Source of the DNA: a virus
Reading direction: 5' to 3' (one strand)
Virus record (IMG/VR): IMGVR_UViG_3300007765_000005
Span: 1-64,000 of that record
DNA: 64,000 nt
This document shows positions 24,104 through 31,592 of this stretch, piece by piece; the first letter of the stretch is position 1; each line of letters starts with the position of its first letter. The translations under genes and the position numbers were made by a program. The notes under the pieces are model-generated. The model was not told where the DNA came from and did not search any database. It saw only the letters and a list, made by a program, of their open reading frames with translations.

Positions 24104-24860
24104 GTTTGGAGGGGGCAGGGACCTCTATCGTCAGACTGGACGAGAACCGGCCTCGAGCTTCATGCTCCCTCTCCCCAGGATATCCGAGAGGATTCCCTAC
24201 CAAGAGGGTCTTCCCCACCACGTGGGTTGCTCGGTCATGGGTGTGTCCGTAGGCCCACAGAGCGGGGCCTCGCTCCTCTATCAAAGGAGTCAGGTCATGG
24301 ACGAAGAAGTGATTGAGGGGGGAGCCCTTGTACCACGGGGACACACATACCTCGGAAGGCATGTAATGGGTCACCACCACATCGGTGGGCAGAACCTGCT
24401 GTAGGAGCTCAACACAGGCCTGGTTCTGCTCGTGAGCCCAAGGTTCCAACCCCTTGATCATCCGGTGGTCGTTCATCCGAAGGACCCACTCGGAGCGGAG
24501 GGCGTTCTTGGGTTTGGTGAACCACAGGGTGCCTCCTATGAACCGGACCCCAGCTACCTTCACGATGGAGTTGTCCAGCCAGTGGAGGTTGGGAAGCTGC
24601 TGGGTGATCCAAGCCATCTCCTGAAGGACTCCCCCCACCGAGGACCCGTAGAACTCGTGGTTCCCCAGGACATAGACCACATGAGGATACAGTCTGCAGA
24701 AGTGGCCAAGAGCCCATGCCAGCCTATCCAGAGTGCACAGGTCTCCCGCGATGACGAGGACGTCCACGCCAGGCTCGTGTATCTCCTCGATCAGGCGCTT
24801 CTGACTGGCGGGCCTGTGGAACTCAAGATGGAGGTCTGAGACTACCTGGACGATGGCCAT
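24099..24860 (-). CDS. Calcineurin-like metallophosphoesterase
   Basis: 253 residues from an ATG overlapping the upstream stop. All five metal-binding blocks are present: D-L-H-L-E (about 9), A-G-D-L (about 40), G-N-H-E-F-Y (about 66), T-H-Y-M-P (about 165) and G-H-T-H-D (about 206). Such enzymes hydrolyse phosphoesters, from nucleotides to DNA (Mre11/SbcD-like) or proteins. No capping domain of a nuclease is visible, so the substrate is unknown. It ends the group begun by the Snf2-like helicase and lies just before the replication block. Confidence 0.9.
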   Translation of the reverse strand: MAIVQVVSDLHLEFHRPASQKRLIEEIHEPGVDVLVIAGDLCTLDRLAWALGHFCRLYPHVVYVLGNHEFYGSSVGGVLQEMAWITQQLPNLHWLDNSIVKVAGVRFIGGTLWFTKPKNALRSEWVLRMNDHRMIKGLEPWAHEQNQACVELLQQVLPTDVVVTHYMPSEVCVSPWYKGSPLNHFFVHDLTPLIEERGPALWAYGHTHDRATHVVGKTLLVGNPLGYPGEREHEARGRFSSSLTIEVPAPSKP

Positions 24861-25273
24861 CACTCACCCTGGGTGACAGCCTTTAGAACATGCATTGCCC
24901 TGGCGTCTCTGGGGGCCTTGTATCGGACATAGGCCAAGAGAGCGTCGTAGCGAATCCGAAGCTCGTCCAGATCCGTGAGAGCCCGAGCCAGGGCCTCCGG
25001 CGCTTCTTGCATCAGGCGAGCAGACTCCTTGGTGATCTTCTCCAGGGCCAGAACACCTGTCTGGGGCTCAGGCACGGAGACCGAGTCGTGAGCTTCCGCG
25101 ATCAGAGTCCACAGATGAAGGATGTCCAGATCCGTGAGGGGCTCCACGGAGGGAAGTGCGTCCTTCAGGGGCTGTGTCTGGGGTGTCTTCCAGGAATCCT
25201 CTGCCGGAGGAAGCGTGCCCGCCCCCCGTTGCTTCCGGTACTCTTCCAGGTCTTCTATTTTGCGTAGGGTCAT
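24860..25273 (-). CDS. Hypothetical helical protein
   Basis: 137 residues, starting just downstream of the Snf2-like gene and ending in a one-base overlap with the phosphoesterase gene. The N-terminus is charged (K-I-E-D-L-E-E-Y-R-K-Q-R) and residues 55-125 are a run of helices with acidic and basic faces. No motif recognised. It is part of the operon with the helicase and the phosphoesterase. Confidence 0.65.
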   Translation of the reverse strand: MTLRKIEDLEEYRKQRGAGTLPPAEDSWKTPQTQPLKDALPSVEPLTDLDILHLWTLIAEAHDSVSVPEPQTGVLALEKITKESARLMQEAPEALARALTDLDELRIRYDALLAYVRYKAPRDARAMHVLKAVTQGE

Positions 25274-25280
25274 GGGTGCC

Positions 25281-27062
25281 TCATATCTTGAAGCCTACCG
25301 TGCGGGGCTTGAAATCTTCGGACATATCCGAATCGGGTCCAGGGACACGGATATCCTTGGGGGAAGGGCGTCGCGCCTTCTTGGGAGGAGATTTCTTCTT
25401 GGGGACTGCGGGAGCCGTGGTTCCCTTCTTGGGGTACTTCGGTCTCCGGGTGGTCTTCTGAGGAGTGAATCTGGATGTCCCTGTCTTGCTCTGGGCGTCG
25501 GCAACCATCGCGTCGAACAGGTTCTTGGTCTCGGAACCCGCAGCATACATGACGTCTCCGCCCTTCTCTCCCCGCAGACGCTCGCCAAGGACCTTCTCGA
25601 TGAGCTCCTTCTTCTTGTGCATCACCTTCTGGACATGCTCGTCAATGGTGTTCCGCGCGATGAGGTGGATCGCGAAGACCCGGTCGTGCAGACTTCCGAT
25701 GCGGATCATCCGACCAAGGATCTGGATGTAGTCCCCTGCAGACCAAGGGGTGTCGTAGAAGATCAGGGCCTTGGCGGTCTGGAGGTTGATCGCATCCCCA
25801 CCCGCCATCGTGATGAAGATGACCTTGGTCGGGTCCTTGGGATTCTGGAACGCGTCCATCGCGTCCTTGCGCTGCTTCTCTCCCTCAGCGCCTGTCACCT
25901 GGGTGCACTTGATGCCCTTCTTCTCCAGAGCGGCGCGGGCGATCCCCACCATGGTAGAGAACCGGGTGAACACGATGACCTTCTCGCCCTCAAGCTCCGA
26001 TCCTCCAGACAGGAGATCTACCAGGGCATCCAGCTTCTCGGAAGGGTAGTCTGGGAAGCTGATGAGGCCCGGATGGTTTACGATCTCCTGGCAGTAGATG
26101 AGGGCGGTGAGATGGCTGACCTCCCGCTCACCTCCGTCTCCGTACTCAAGGAGCCCACCCAAGGATTCCTGGTACTTGGTGTGCTGGAACTTGGTGAGGC
26201 CTACCGTGACGTCTCGGGACTCCAACACAGGGAGGTCATCAGCGACAGCGTGCTTCGGTCGGCCCAGATAGAACGGATCGATGGAGTCTCGGAAGTCCTC
26301 AAGCTGTTCGGGTCTGTACCCTACAATCTGGGGAACTCTGCGGTTCCTCGCGACTCGGTTCATCTGTACGATGCAAAACCGATTCATGAATGTGTTAGCG
26401 GTCATCTTGAACAGGGTAGGGACCACCACCCGATAGATGCCGTACCCTTCCATCAGGTTGTTCTTGATGAGGGTTGCGGTGAGACCCCAGCAACGGAGAG
26501 CCTGAGCACTTAGGTGTTTGCAGACTCGGTGGACCCGCGTGGTTGGGGTCTTGAACACCGTTGCCTCGTCACAAATGAGAGTGTAGTCCTCCCATTTGTG
26601 CATCCTCGCGAAGTCGTTACACGCCGAGGAGTAGCCCTGAATGAGGACGGTAGGTCCGGTGCTGTTCTCCCACTCCTCTTGGAGCTTGGCCCGCTTCTTG
26701 GGACCTCCCACACAGAGGATGACCTTGACCCCCTTGGTGAACCTCTCGAACTCGGAGTACCACTGAGGGACCGAGCTCTTTTTGGTTAGGATGACCGCTT
26801 TGGTATCCGGATTGTTGATCCAGACGTAACACAGGGCAGCGATGGTCTCAATCGTCTTCCCGAGACCAGTATCATCCCCCACCACGAAGCGGTTCATACA
26901 GAGGAGGTGCACCACCATCTGCTTCTGATAGTTGCGCAGCTTGAACTGGATCGGGTCTCGACCCGGCCTCTTGATCTCTTTACGCAGAAACGGGTTCGGT
27001 GGGAGGTTGAGATCCTCCTTGTCCCGAACCTTCTTCAGCTTCGCATAGACCTCTTGGAGCAA
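25281..27062 (-). CDS. Snf2-family DNA-dependent ATPase / helicase-like protein
   Basis: 593 residues from a TTG. Superfamily 2 motifs in order: R-N-Y-Q-K-Q-M (Q-like), G-D-D-T-G-L-G-K-T (Walker A, about 62-70), I-C-D-E-A-T (motif II, about 160), G-L-T-A-T (motif III, about 192). Then come V-I-V-F-T-R-F-S-T (motif IV) and G-D-A-I-N-L-Q-T-A-K through L-G-R-M-I-R-I-G-S (motifs V and VI, about 422-455). That is the Snf2 pattern of DNA translocases found in many large phages, usually linked to replication or recombination. The C-terminal 65 residues are very basic. First gene of its unit, preceded by a GGTAAC element. Confidence 0.92.
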   Translation of the reverse strand: MLQEVYAKLKKVRDKEDLNLPPNPFLRKEIKRPGRDPIQFKLRNYQKQMVVHLLCMNRFVVGDDTGLGKTIETIAALCYVWINNPDTKAVILTKKSSVPQWYSEFERFTKGVKVILCVGGPKKRAKLQEEWENSTGPTVLIQGYSSACNDFARMHKWEDYTLICDEATVFKTPTTRVHRVCKHLSAQALRCWGLTATLIKNNLMEGYGIYRVVVPTLFKMTANTFMNRFCIVQMNRVARNRRVPQIVGYRPEQLEDFRDSIDPFYLGRPKHAVADDLPVLESRDVTVGLTKFQHTKYQESLGGLLEYGDGGEREVSHLTALIYCQEIVNHPGLISFPDYPSEKLDALVDLLSGGSELEGEKVIVFTRFSTMVGIARAALEKKGIKCTQVTGAEGEKQRKDAMDAFQNPKDPTKVIFITMAGGDAINLQTAKALIFYDTPWSAGDYIQILGRMIRIGSLHDRVFAIHLIARNTIDEHVQKVMHKKKELIEKVLGERLRGEKGGDVMYAAGSETKNLFDAMVADAQSKTGTSRFTPQKTTRRPKYPKKGTTAPAVPKKKSPPKKARRPSPKDIRVPGPDSDMSEDFKPRTVGFKI

Positions 27063-27084
27063 CCGAACCAGACCTCTCTCTGGA

Positions 27085-27090
27085 GTTACC
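27085..27090 (-). promoter_or_regulatory. GGTAAC element before the Snf2-like gene
   Basis: GGTAAC on the minus strand, 22 bases before the TTG at 27062, followed by TCC as at the 31549 gene. No GTTTCC box. Confidence 0.4.
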
Positions 27091-27104
27091 GGGTCCGCAG
27101 AGGT

Positions 27105-27716
27105 TCAGCTGAGCCAATCCCAAAACAGGGGGAGAACCTTCTGGGTCTCAGGACGAACCCGCAAGGTGGAAGCCCTCCACCCCCTCTGCATATCCCCTTG
27201 GAAGATACCCTTGGCGTCCTCGACAGTACAGGACTCGTCGTAGAGATCAGGACATAGAGGGGCGATCCGAGCACCGGCTCTCTGGACACCCTTGTCGTAC
27301 TCTCGGTACATAGGGACAGCGATGTTCTTGCGGAACAGGGCGGCCAGCTTCTTCATTGCCAGGAGGGTGTTCTCATCTGAGCCGGGAGTAGCCTGGGCGC
27401 CACGGGCTCCGAACGACACGTACTGGGCAACCGCCGTTGCAATCTTGAGGATCTCGATCTCGTCTTCGGTGAGGCCCATGGGCCAGGTCCGGGGAGGAGA
27501 GAAGAGAACCTCCAGGAGCCACTCGACATCCACGAGGGGGGTCCCAAGCCCGAACAAACGAGACACGGATCCTGTAGCTACCGACGGCCATCGACGGGCG
27601 AGGGTCCGCCATTTCTGCTCGATCTCCTGAGCGCCCTTGTCCACCTCGTCGAAGATGCAGTCTCCCCCGATAGTACACGCAGATGGAGGGCCGAGGTTTT
27701 GGCGCCATGGCTTCAC
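27105..27716 (-). CDS. Hypothetical protein
   Basis: 203 residues from a GTG, two bases after the stop of the upstream gene, with GGGAG nine bases before. Helical, with A-R-R-W-P, G-L-T-E-D-E-I-E-I-L-K-I-A and an M-K-K-L-A-A-L-F-R-K segment. No family recognised. It is read with the peptidoglycan-binding protein gene just upstream, the only clue to its role. Confidence 0.65.
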   Translation of the reverse strand: MKPWRQNLGPPSACTIGGDCIFDEVDKGAQEIEQKWRTLARRWPSVATGSVSRLFGLGTPLVDVEWLLEVLFSPPRTWPMGLTEDEIEILKIATAVAQYVSFGARGAQATPGSDENTLLAMKKLAALFRKNIAVPMYREYDKGVQRAGARIAPLCPDLYDESCTVEDAKGIFQGDMQRGWRASTLRVRPETQKVLPLFWDWLS

Positions 27717-27718
27717 AG

Positions 27719-28522
27719 TCAGGACTCCCGGAAGAGAATGGTCAGCTTCCCTTTCCCTCCTACCGTGATAGCCATCCCAGTGTGGGATCGAGCTACCTCG
27801 AGGTCTCCTGAGGGATACGCCTCTAACGAGAGGCCTCGAGGGACGGTCAGGTTGGCTGTCCTGGTAGAGGTTTGGGATGTCCCAGGGGGTTGGAGACGCG
27901 GTAGAGCCCCGACTACTTCATGGAGAGGAGTCCCTCCGAGACCCAAGGCCCTCAGAGCGCGAAGGGTCCTCTCCCCGACCAGGCCATCGACGGGGCCACA
28001 GTTGACACCCAGCCGATGTAGGTGGGACTGGACTGTTCTCTCGAGGAGATTCCTTCCGGACCATGTGCCGACTTCTATCTGAGCAGCAGAGCAGATAGAA
28101 GGCCACACGAGCTCCCCCTTCCCCTCACCTTGCAGGGAGTCCCCTACCAGGGACCAAGGGCCGAGATAGTGGAACACTCGGTCCGTAGGGCTCGGGACAG
28201 GATAGCGATCCCATGGCATGAACCCCAGAGGAACCGCCAACCCCCAGAGGACGGCGAGTTCTCCAAACCTGTCTCCGGAGCCTTCCAGGAAGGACACCGA
28301 GAGGTAGACTTCGCGTCCGGATGGGCGCATGGACAGATGAGGCGGAAGTCCTGTTGGTCCAGGACCCTTCGAGACCCCCTCCCAAGAGGCATCCCCTCGA
28401 GGGACTCCCTGGTATTGAATCCGGATACCACCCCGCTCTGCGCCGGCAAGCTCCAGCTTGCGGAGGGCCTCGGCTACGTCAGGGGTGACAACGGACTTCC
28501 GGTACGCGACAAGATCAGTCAT
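27719..28522 (-). CDS. Protein with peptidoglycan-binding domain
   Basis: 267 residues. Residues about 160-195 fit the PG_binding_1 fold: V-Q-S-H-L-H-R-L-G-V...G-P-V-D-G-L-V-G-E-R-T-L-R-A-L-R-A-L-G-L, with the usual D-G-x-x-G-x-x-T-x-x-A core. The N-terminal 150 residues have an alternating beta pattern (V-Y-L-S-V-S-F-L, L-A-V-L-W-G-L-A-V-P-L-G-F) and may be an enzymatic or virion-binding part; no catalytic motif is recognised. No signal peptide. It could be a virion-associated wall-binding protein or an atypical endolysin. Confidence 0.65.
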   Translation of the reverse strand: MTDLVAYRKSVVTPDVAEALRKLELAGAERGGIRIQYQGVPRGDASWEGVSKGPGPTGLPPHLSMRPSGREVYLSVSFLEGSGDRFGELAVLWGLAVPLGFMPWDRYPVPSPTDRVFHYLGPWSLVGDSLQGEGKGELVWPSICSAAQIEVGTWSGRNLLERTVQSHLHRLGVNCGPVDGLVGERTLRALRALGLGGTPLHEVVGALPRLQPPGTSQTSTRTANLTVPRGLSLEAYPSGDLEVARSHTGMAITVGGKGKLTILFRES

Positions 28523-28536
28523 AGAACTCTCTACCG

Positions 28537-28564
28537 GTTTCCCTGTATGAGGATGTGACGTAAC
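28537..28564 (+). promoter_or_regulatory. Bipartite promoter-like signal (GTTTCC-N16-CGTAAC)
   Basis: GTTTCC (28537-28542), 16 bases, CGTAAC (28559-28564), then 16 bases containing AGGAGG to the ATG at 28581. Confidence 0.65.
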
Positions 28565-28580
28565 CTTAGCAGGAGGTCAA

Positions 28581-28871
28581 ATGAATATCCTGGAATTGGA
28601 AATCGCAGCGGCCGAAGGCAGTCTGGAGCGGGAAGGTTGGTTCTGGACGGGGGAGAACTGGCAGTTCGTCTCCCTTGATGGACAGACCACCGCTGAGGTG
28701 ATCCACGGCAAGTACGGCATCGACGGCGAGTGGGAGAGTCCGCATGGACAGATCACCCAGCTCCACGGAGAGTACGACGGGACGCCCACCGACATGATCC
28801 CCGGGGAGCGCGTTCTCCCGGCGATGCTCGCTACCGAGGCTGCCCTACGGGACTTGGACGTCCTCTTCTGA
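28581..28871 (+). CDS. Small hypothetical protein
   Basis: 96 residues with a strong AGGAGGT seven bases before the ATG. Acidic, soluble: W-F-W-T-G-E-N-W-Q-F, then H-G-K-Y-G-I-D-G-E-W and H-G-E-Y-D-G-T, and a helical end. No family recognised. It is a single-gene unit with its own promoter-like signal, convergent with the small exported protein gene, whose end it overlaps by 27 bases. Confidence 0.7.
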   Translation: MNILELEIAAAEGSLEREGWFWTGENWQFVSLDGQTTAEVIHGKYGIDGEWESPHGQITQLHGEYDGTPTDMIPGERVLPAMLATEAALRDLDVLF

Positions 28872-29120
28872 GAGAGGCGGTAGAGGGAGGGGAACCCAAG
28901 TGGGTTCCCCCACCACGCTGTCCGGATGGGCGCAGAAGCAGGTGAGGACTCCCCCAACCCGCTTCGGCATATCCGCGAAGGGATAGCACGCGTTCTCACA
29001 CCGGAACGCCACCAGGGCCGTATCCGGCTTTGGGGCGTTGATCTCGGTAGGGATGACCACCGCGAATCCTCCCAGCAGAACGATGAGAGAAGTGCTGACT
29101 GCTCTGGCCCAACGAGTCAC
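28845..29120 (-). CDS. Small exported or membrane-anchored protein
   Basis: 91 residues from GTG (T-G-A-G-G-T upstream). Residues 1-22 are a signal peptide or anchor: R-W-A-R then S-L-I-V-L-L-G-G-F-A-V-V-I. The rest is extracytoplasmic with R-C-E-N-A-C and L-T-C-F-C, so disulphides are possible, and a proline-rich end. Size, topology and the neighbouring membrane protein suggest an envelope role such as a spanin component, but no spanin signature is certain. The 3' part contains the 28889-28910 hairpin. Confidence 0.6.
   Translation of the reverse strand: MTRWARAVSTSLIVLLGGFAVVIPTEINAPKPDTALVAFRCENACYPFADMPKRVGGVLTCFCAHPDSVVGEPTWVPLPLPPLSEEDVQVP
28889..28910. terminator. Strong GC hairpin between convergent genes
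   Basis: A 9-bp perfect stem (GGGGAACCC / GGGTTCCCC) with a 4-base AAGT loop, 17 bases after the stop of the plus-strand gene at 28871 and inside the last codons of the convergent gene. There is no T-run on either side, so factor-independent termination is uncertain; it may stabilise 3' ends or merely reflect G-E-P-T-W-V-P coding. Confidence 0.35.
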
Positions 29121-29127
29121 AGGAACC

Positions 29128-29412
29128 TCAGATGAATAGGAGGAGACGGCAGGTGAGCTTGGAGATCAAGTAGCCGGAGATAGCCCCTATTACCGCGCCT
29201 GGGGTCCCCCATACCAGGCCGCAGAACGAGCCGAGAAGAGAGATCTGGACCAGATCGGATATGAAGCCGATCGTTTGGTTTATATCCTCCAGGAACCACT
29301 CATCGAAGGCGTTGTCGATTTGCGGAACAACGCCAGGGTCAGGGCTCTGGCAGTCTCCCGAGGGGTGTTCCAGGAGAGCCTGACTGGGGGAGTCATGATC
29401 GTTCAGATACAC
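29128..29412 (-). CDS. Small membrane protein, possible holin
   Basis: 94 residues. N-terminal 45 residues are acidic and soluble. Residues about 47-94 form two closely spaced hydrophobic segments (I-S-D-L-V-Q-I-S-L-L-G-S-F-C-G-L-V-W and A-V-I-G-A-I-S-G-Y-L-I-S) separated by G-T-P-G, ending K-L-T-C-R-L-L-L-F-I. This hairpin fits a holin or other small phage membrane protein. It lies next to the exported 91-residue protein; the peptidoglycan-binding gene is close by. Confidence 0.55.
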   Translation of the reverse strand: MYLNDHDSPSQALLEHPSGDCQSPDPGVVPQIDNAFDEWFLEDINQTIGFISDLVQISLLGSFCGLVWGTPGAVIGAISGYLISKLTCRLLLFI

Positions 29413-30230
29413 GGGATGAAATCCTCTCGATCCATTGGGATACGGTTCCCGTTCTTCCAGACCCCTTTTTCCAGGAAGGGGTCCAGCGGAAGCATGGTGG
29501 AGTATCCCAAGGCTCCTCGGGCTCTGGGCCTCTCGGTAACGATAACCAGAGCTGTCTCTGGAGTCTCACACAGAGAGACCAACCAAACCGACACCTCCTC
29601 CGCGGTCTTGATGCTGGAAGGGATGTCTATCCAAACGTAATAGTAGCTGGATCCATAGCCCTTCTTCTGGAAACGGCCCGCATAGATGCTGTTGCCCAAG
29701 AAGCCTACTCGGTACCAGGATCCCTTCTGGAGCTCACAGGCCGGAAGTTGCAACTCAAGAGGATCTACAGAACTCATGTCCCTCGGATTGTACCTCTGGT
29801 GCTCCTCGGAGCCAACGATCTCAAGACGGAGAGCCGAACTGCTCTGGCACCATTGGAGAGGAACAGGAACTCTCCCTCTCATCCCGATCCCATGATTGAG
29901 AACCAGTTGGGCGAAAACATCCTCCTGTAGAGGGACCAGGAACCCTTCAGGCGTGACCACCTTCCAGTTCCGCCCTCTCTTCAGGGAGGACATCCCTACA
30001 ACCGAGTAGCCAGTCTTCGGAGGGTTCTCTACGACTACGGTTTCTGGGCTGGGGGTGCCCCAGCGATCTTCCCATGCCCAAGAACGTGCTCGGTTCCACA
30101 TTCCCCCTTGGATCTCAACCGTATGGTACGCCAAGGCGAACGCAGGACGATAAGGCACCCCGTTCGGGACGGGTCTCCGATCTCTGATGAAGAACACCAC
30201 ACGGGAGGGGATGAATCCCTTGGCGCGCAT
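29403..30230 (-). CDS. Hypothetical protein, first of two tandem paralogues
   Basis: 275 residues. Aligns along its first 170 residues with the upstream gene product. Shared blocks include A-K-G-x-I-P-S-x-V-V-F-F, Y-x-P-A-F, N-A/R-x-S-W-A, W-K-V-V-T-P-x-G, D-V-F, L-Q-W-C-Q-x-x-S-x-L-R-L-E-x-V-G and R-Y-x-P. The C-terminal half is diverged but keeps G-x-W-Y-x-x-x-x-x-G-x-x-x-Y-x-G-R. It begins one base after the paralogue's stop. No family recognised. Confidence 0.7.
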   Translation of the reverse strand: MRAKGFIPSRVVFFIRDRRPVPNGVPYRPAFALAYHTVEIQGGMWNRARSWAWEDRWGTPSPETVVVENPPKTGYSVVGMSSLKRGRNWKVVTPEGFLVPLQEDVFAQLVLNHGIGMRGRVPVPLQWCQSSSALRLEIVGSEEHQRYNPRDMSSVDPLELQLPACELQKGSWYRVGFLGNSIYAGRFQKKGYGSSYYYVWIDIPSSIKTAEEVSVWLVSLCETPETALVIVTERPRARGALGYSTMLPLDPFLEKGVWKNGNRIPMDREDFIPCI

Positions 30231-31109
30231 CTACGGCCAGATGTAACGGGTGCGATCGAGTTGGTAGCCCTGTCCGTCCTCCCAGTGAACCCAAGGCTCC
30301 AGATTCAGATGGGTGAATCCGGTGTTGATGTTTTTGCTCGACACAGCGATAACCGAGGAAGTCACTCGGAGGACCGCGACCGGATTGGTAACTCTCGCTC
30401 CGCAGGAGGACCACCAATCCCGAAACTCAGCGAAGTTCCCGACATGGGTGGGGAGCATTAGCCAAGCGAATCTCTTCTTGGGGGATGCCTCGAAAGTGGA
30501 GGCCATCTTCTTGACCCGGCCCACATAGATGTGAGGGACACAGCATCCGCTGATCTTGGCCTCGTACCAACCCCCGACAACCAGGTCCTTGGGCCGGAAC
30601 TTCTGAATCGGCGCTTCAGGCTCTCCGACGGGGCGGTAGCGGGAGTGGGCCTCCGTACCCACCTCTTCCAGACGCAGCTGGCTCCCGTTCTGGCACCACT
30701 GAAGTGTGGCGTCAAGGAACCCATCTGCAGGAACCCCCCGAGACATGAGGATCGGAAGGAACACATCACTCCGGAGATCCACCAGATGACCCTGGGGAGT
30801 GACCACCTTCCAGGCCGTTCCGCCTTCGGAACGAGTCTCGAATCCAGCCAGCCGATAACCACTTCGAGGGATGTTCTGGAGACGGACAGAAGCCGGCTCA
30901 GTCCAGGATCGAGGGACCAAAGGATCTTGGAAACGAGGGCCTCGCGCCCAACTAACAGCGTTGTGGTAGGTCCCGCTCTGACGAGCAACCAGGTGAGGAG
31001 GCACTGGGAAGGCGGGATAGACCGCAGTCCCTCGCTTCAGAACAGGACGCTTCCGGAGGAAGAACACCACCTCAGAGGGGATTGTCCCCTTGGCACGAGG
31101 ATGTCCCAT
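30231..31109 (-). CDS. Hypothetical protein, second of two tandem paralogues
   Basis: 292 residues, ATG overlapping the upstream stop (TGATG). See the neighbouring paralogue for shared blocks; this copy has an extra C-C-V-P near residue 200 and a longer C-terminus with I-N-T-G-F-T-H-L-N-L. The pair arose by duplication and has diverged strongly, so the copies may have separate roles. Their position downstream of the 31109-31549 gene gives no functional clue. Confidence 0.7.
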   Translation of the reverse strand: MGHPRAKGTIPSEVVFFLRKRPVLKRGTAVYPAFPVPPHLVARQSGTYHNAVSWARGPRFQDPLVPRSWTEPASVRLQNIPRSGYRLAGFETRSEGGTAWKVVTPQGHLVDLRSDVFLPILMSRGVPADGFLDATLQWCQNGSQLRLEEVGTEAHSRYRPVGEPEAPIQKFRPKDLVVGGWYEAKISGCCVPHIYVGRVKKMASTFEASPKKRFAWLMLPTHVGNFAEFRDWWSSCGARVTNPVAVLRVTSSVIAVSSKNINTGFTHLNLEPWVHWEDGQGYQLDRTRYIWP

Positions 31110-31549
31110 CAGCTCCTCTCCCGGAAGTCATCAATGAGGTCTGCCAGGACCTCGAATGGGACTCCGTAGTCGTTCAGGGTCGCCAGAAGGAAGGTAGGTC
31201 CTCGGCCCACCTTCAGCAGCTGAGGATACCTGTCGATAGTGACCCGGAACCCCTGGGCGTGGGTGAACCCGTAGTGGTCCTGAACAGACAGGGGAGGGAC
31301 AGAGACCCGAGCCTCCCCGCCCTTCTCCCGAAGGTTGAGTGTATCCCCCTCTCCATCTTCCCAGGAGAGGGTCTCGATATCTGCGATCTCGCAGGCGACG
31401 CCGAGGACACAGTGAGCGTAGGTTCCGTCCAGAAGCTTCCTCTTCAGGGCCTGAGAAGTCTGCGTGAACTCTCCCGACCGAAGGGCCGCCGAGAGCTCTC
31501 CCAAACGCGTGTTCTGGACAGAGGCCACAGGGATCGGATTGGGATTCAA
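31109..31549 (-). CDS. Conserved uncharacterised phage protein (RSGxxxQ...C-x-L-G-V type)
   Basis: 146 residues from a TTG. The pattern A-A-L-R-S-G-E-F-T-Q-T, then H-C-V-L-G-V-A-C-E, then a C-terminal F-x-x-L-A-D-L-I-D-D is one I know from many phage and bacterial proteins of unknown function. It contains two Cys four residues apart. Preceded by a GGTAAC element 24 bases upstream and starts a three-gene unit with the tandem paralogues. Confidence 0.75.
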   Translation of the reverse strand: MNPNPIPVASVQNTRLGELSAALRSGEFTQTSQALKRKLLDGTYAHCVLGVACEIADIETLSWEDGEGDTLNLREKGGEARVSVPPLSVQDHYGFTHAQGFRVTIDRYPQLLKVGRGPTFLLATLNDYGVPFEVLADLIDDFRERS

Positions 31550-31573
31550 GACGTCTCCGGTTCTCAGAGAGGA

Positions 31574-31579
31574 GTTACC
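31574..31579 (-). promoter_or_regulatory. GGTAAC element before the 31549 gene
   Basis: GGTAAC on the minus strand, 24 bases before the TTG start at 31549. Shares the downstream TCC and an upstream GCTGAA with the element at 27085; no GTTTCC box. Confidence 0.4.
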
Positions 31580-31592
31580 GGGGACGCCTCAT

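Noticed and set aside
24099-24860. Phosphoesterase as an SbcD/Mre11 nuclease with the Snf2-like gene as SbcC partner
   Set aside because: There is no SbcC-like coiled-coil ATPase, the Snf2-like protein is a superfamily 2 translocase, and the phosphoesterase lacks a visible capping domain.
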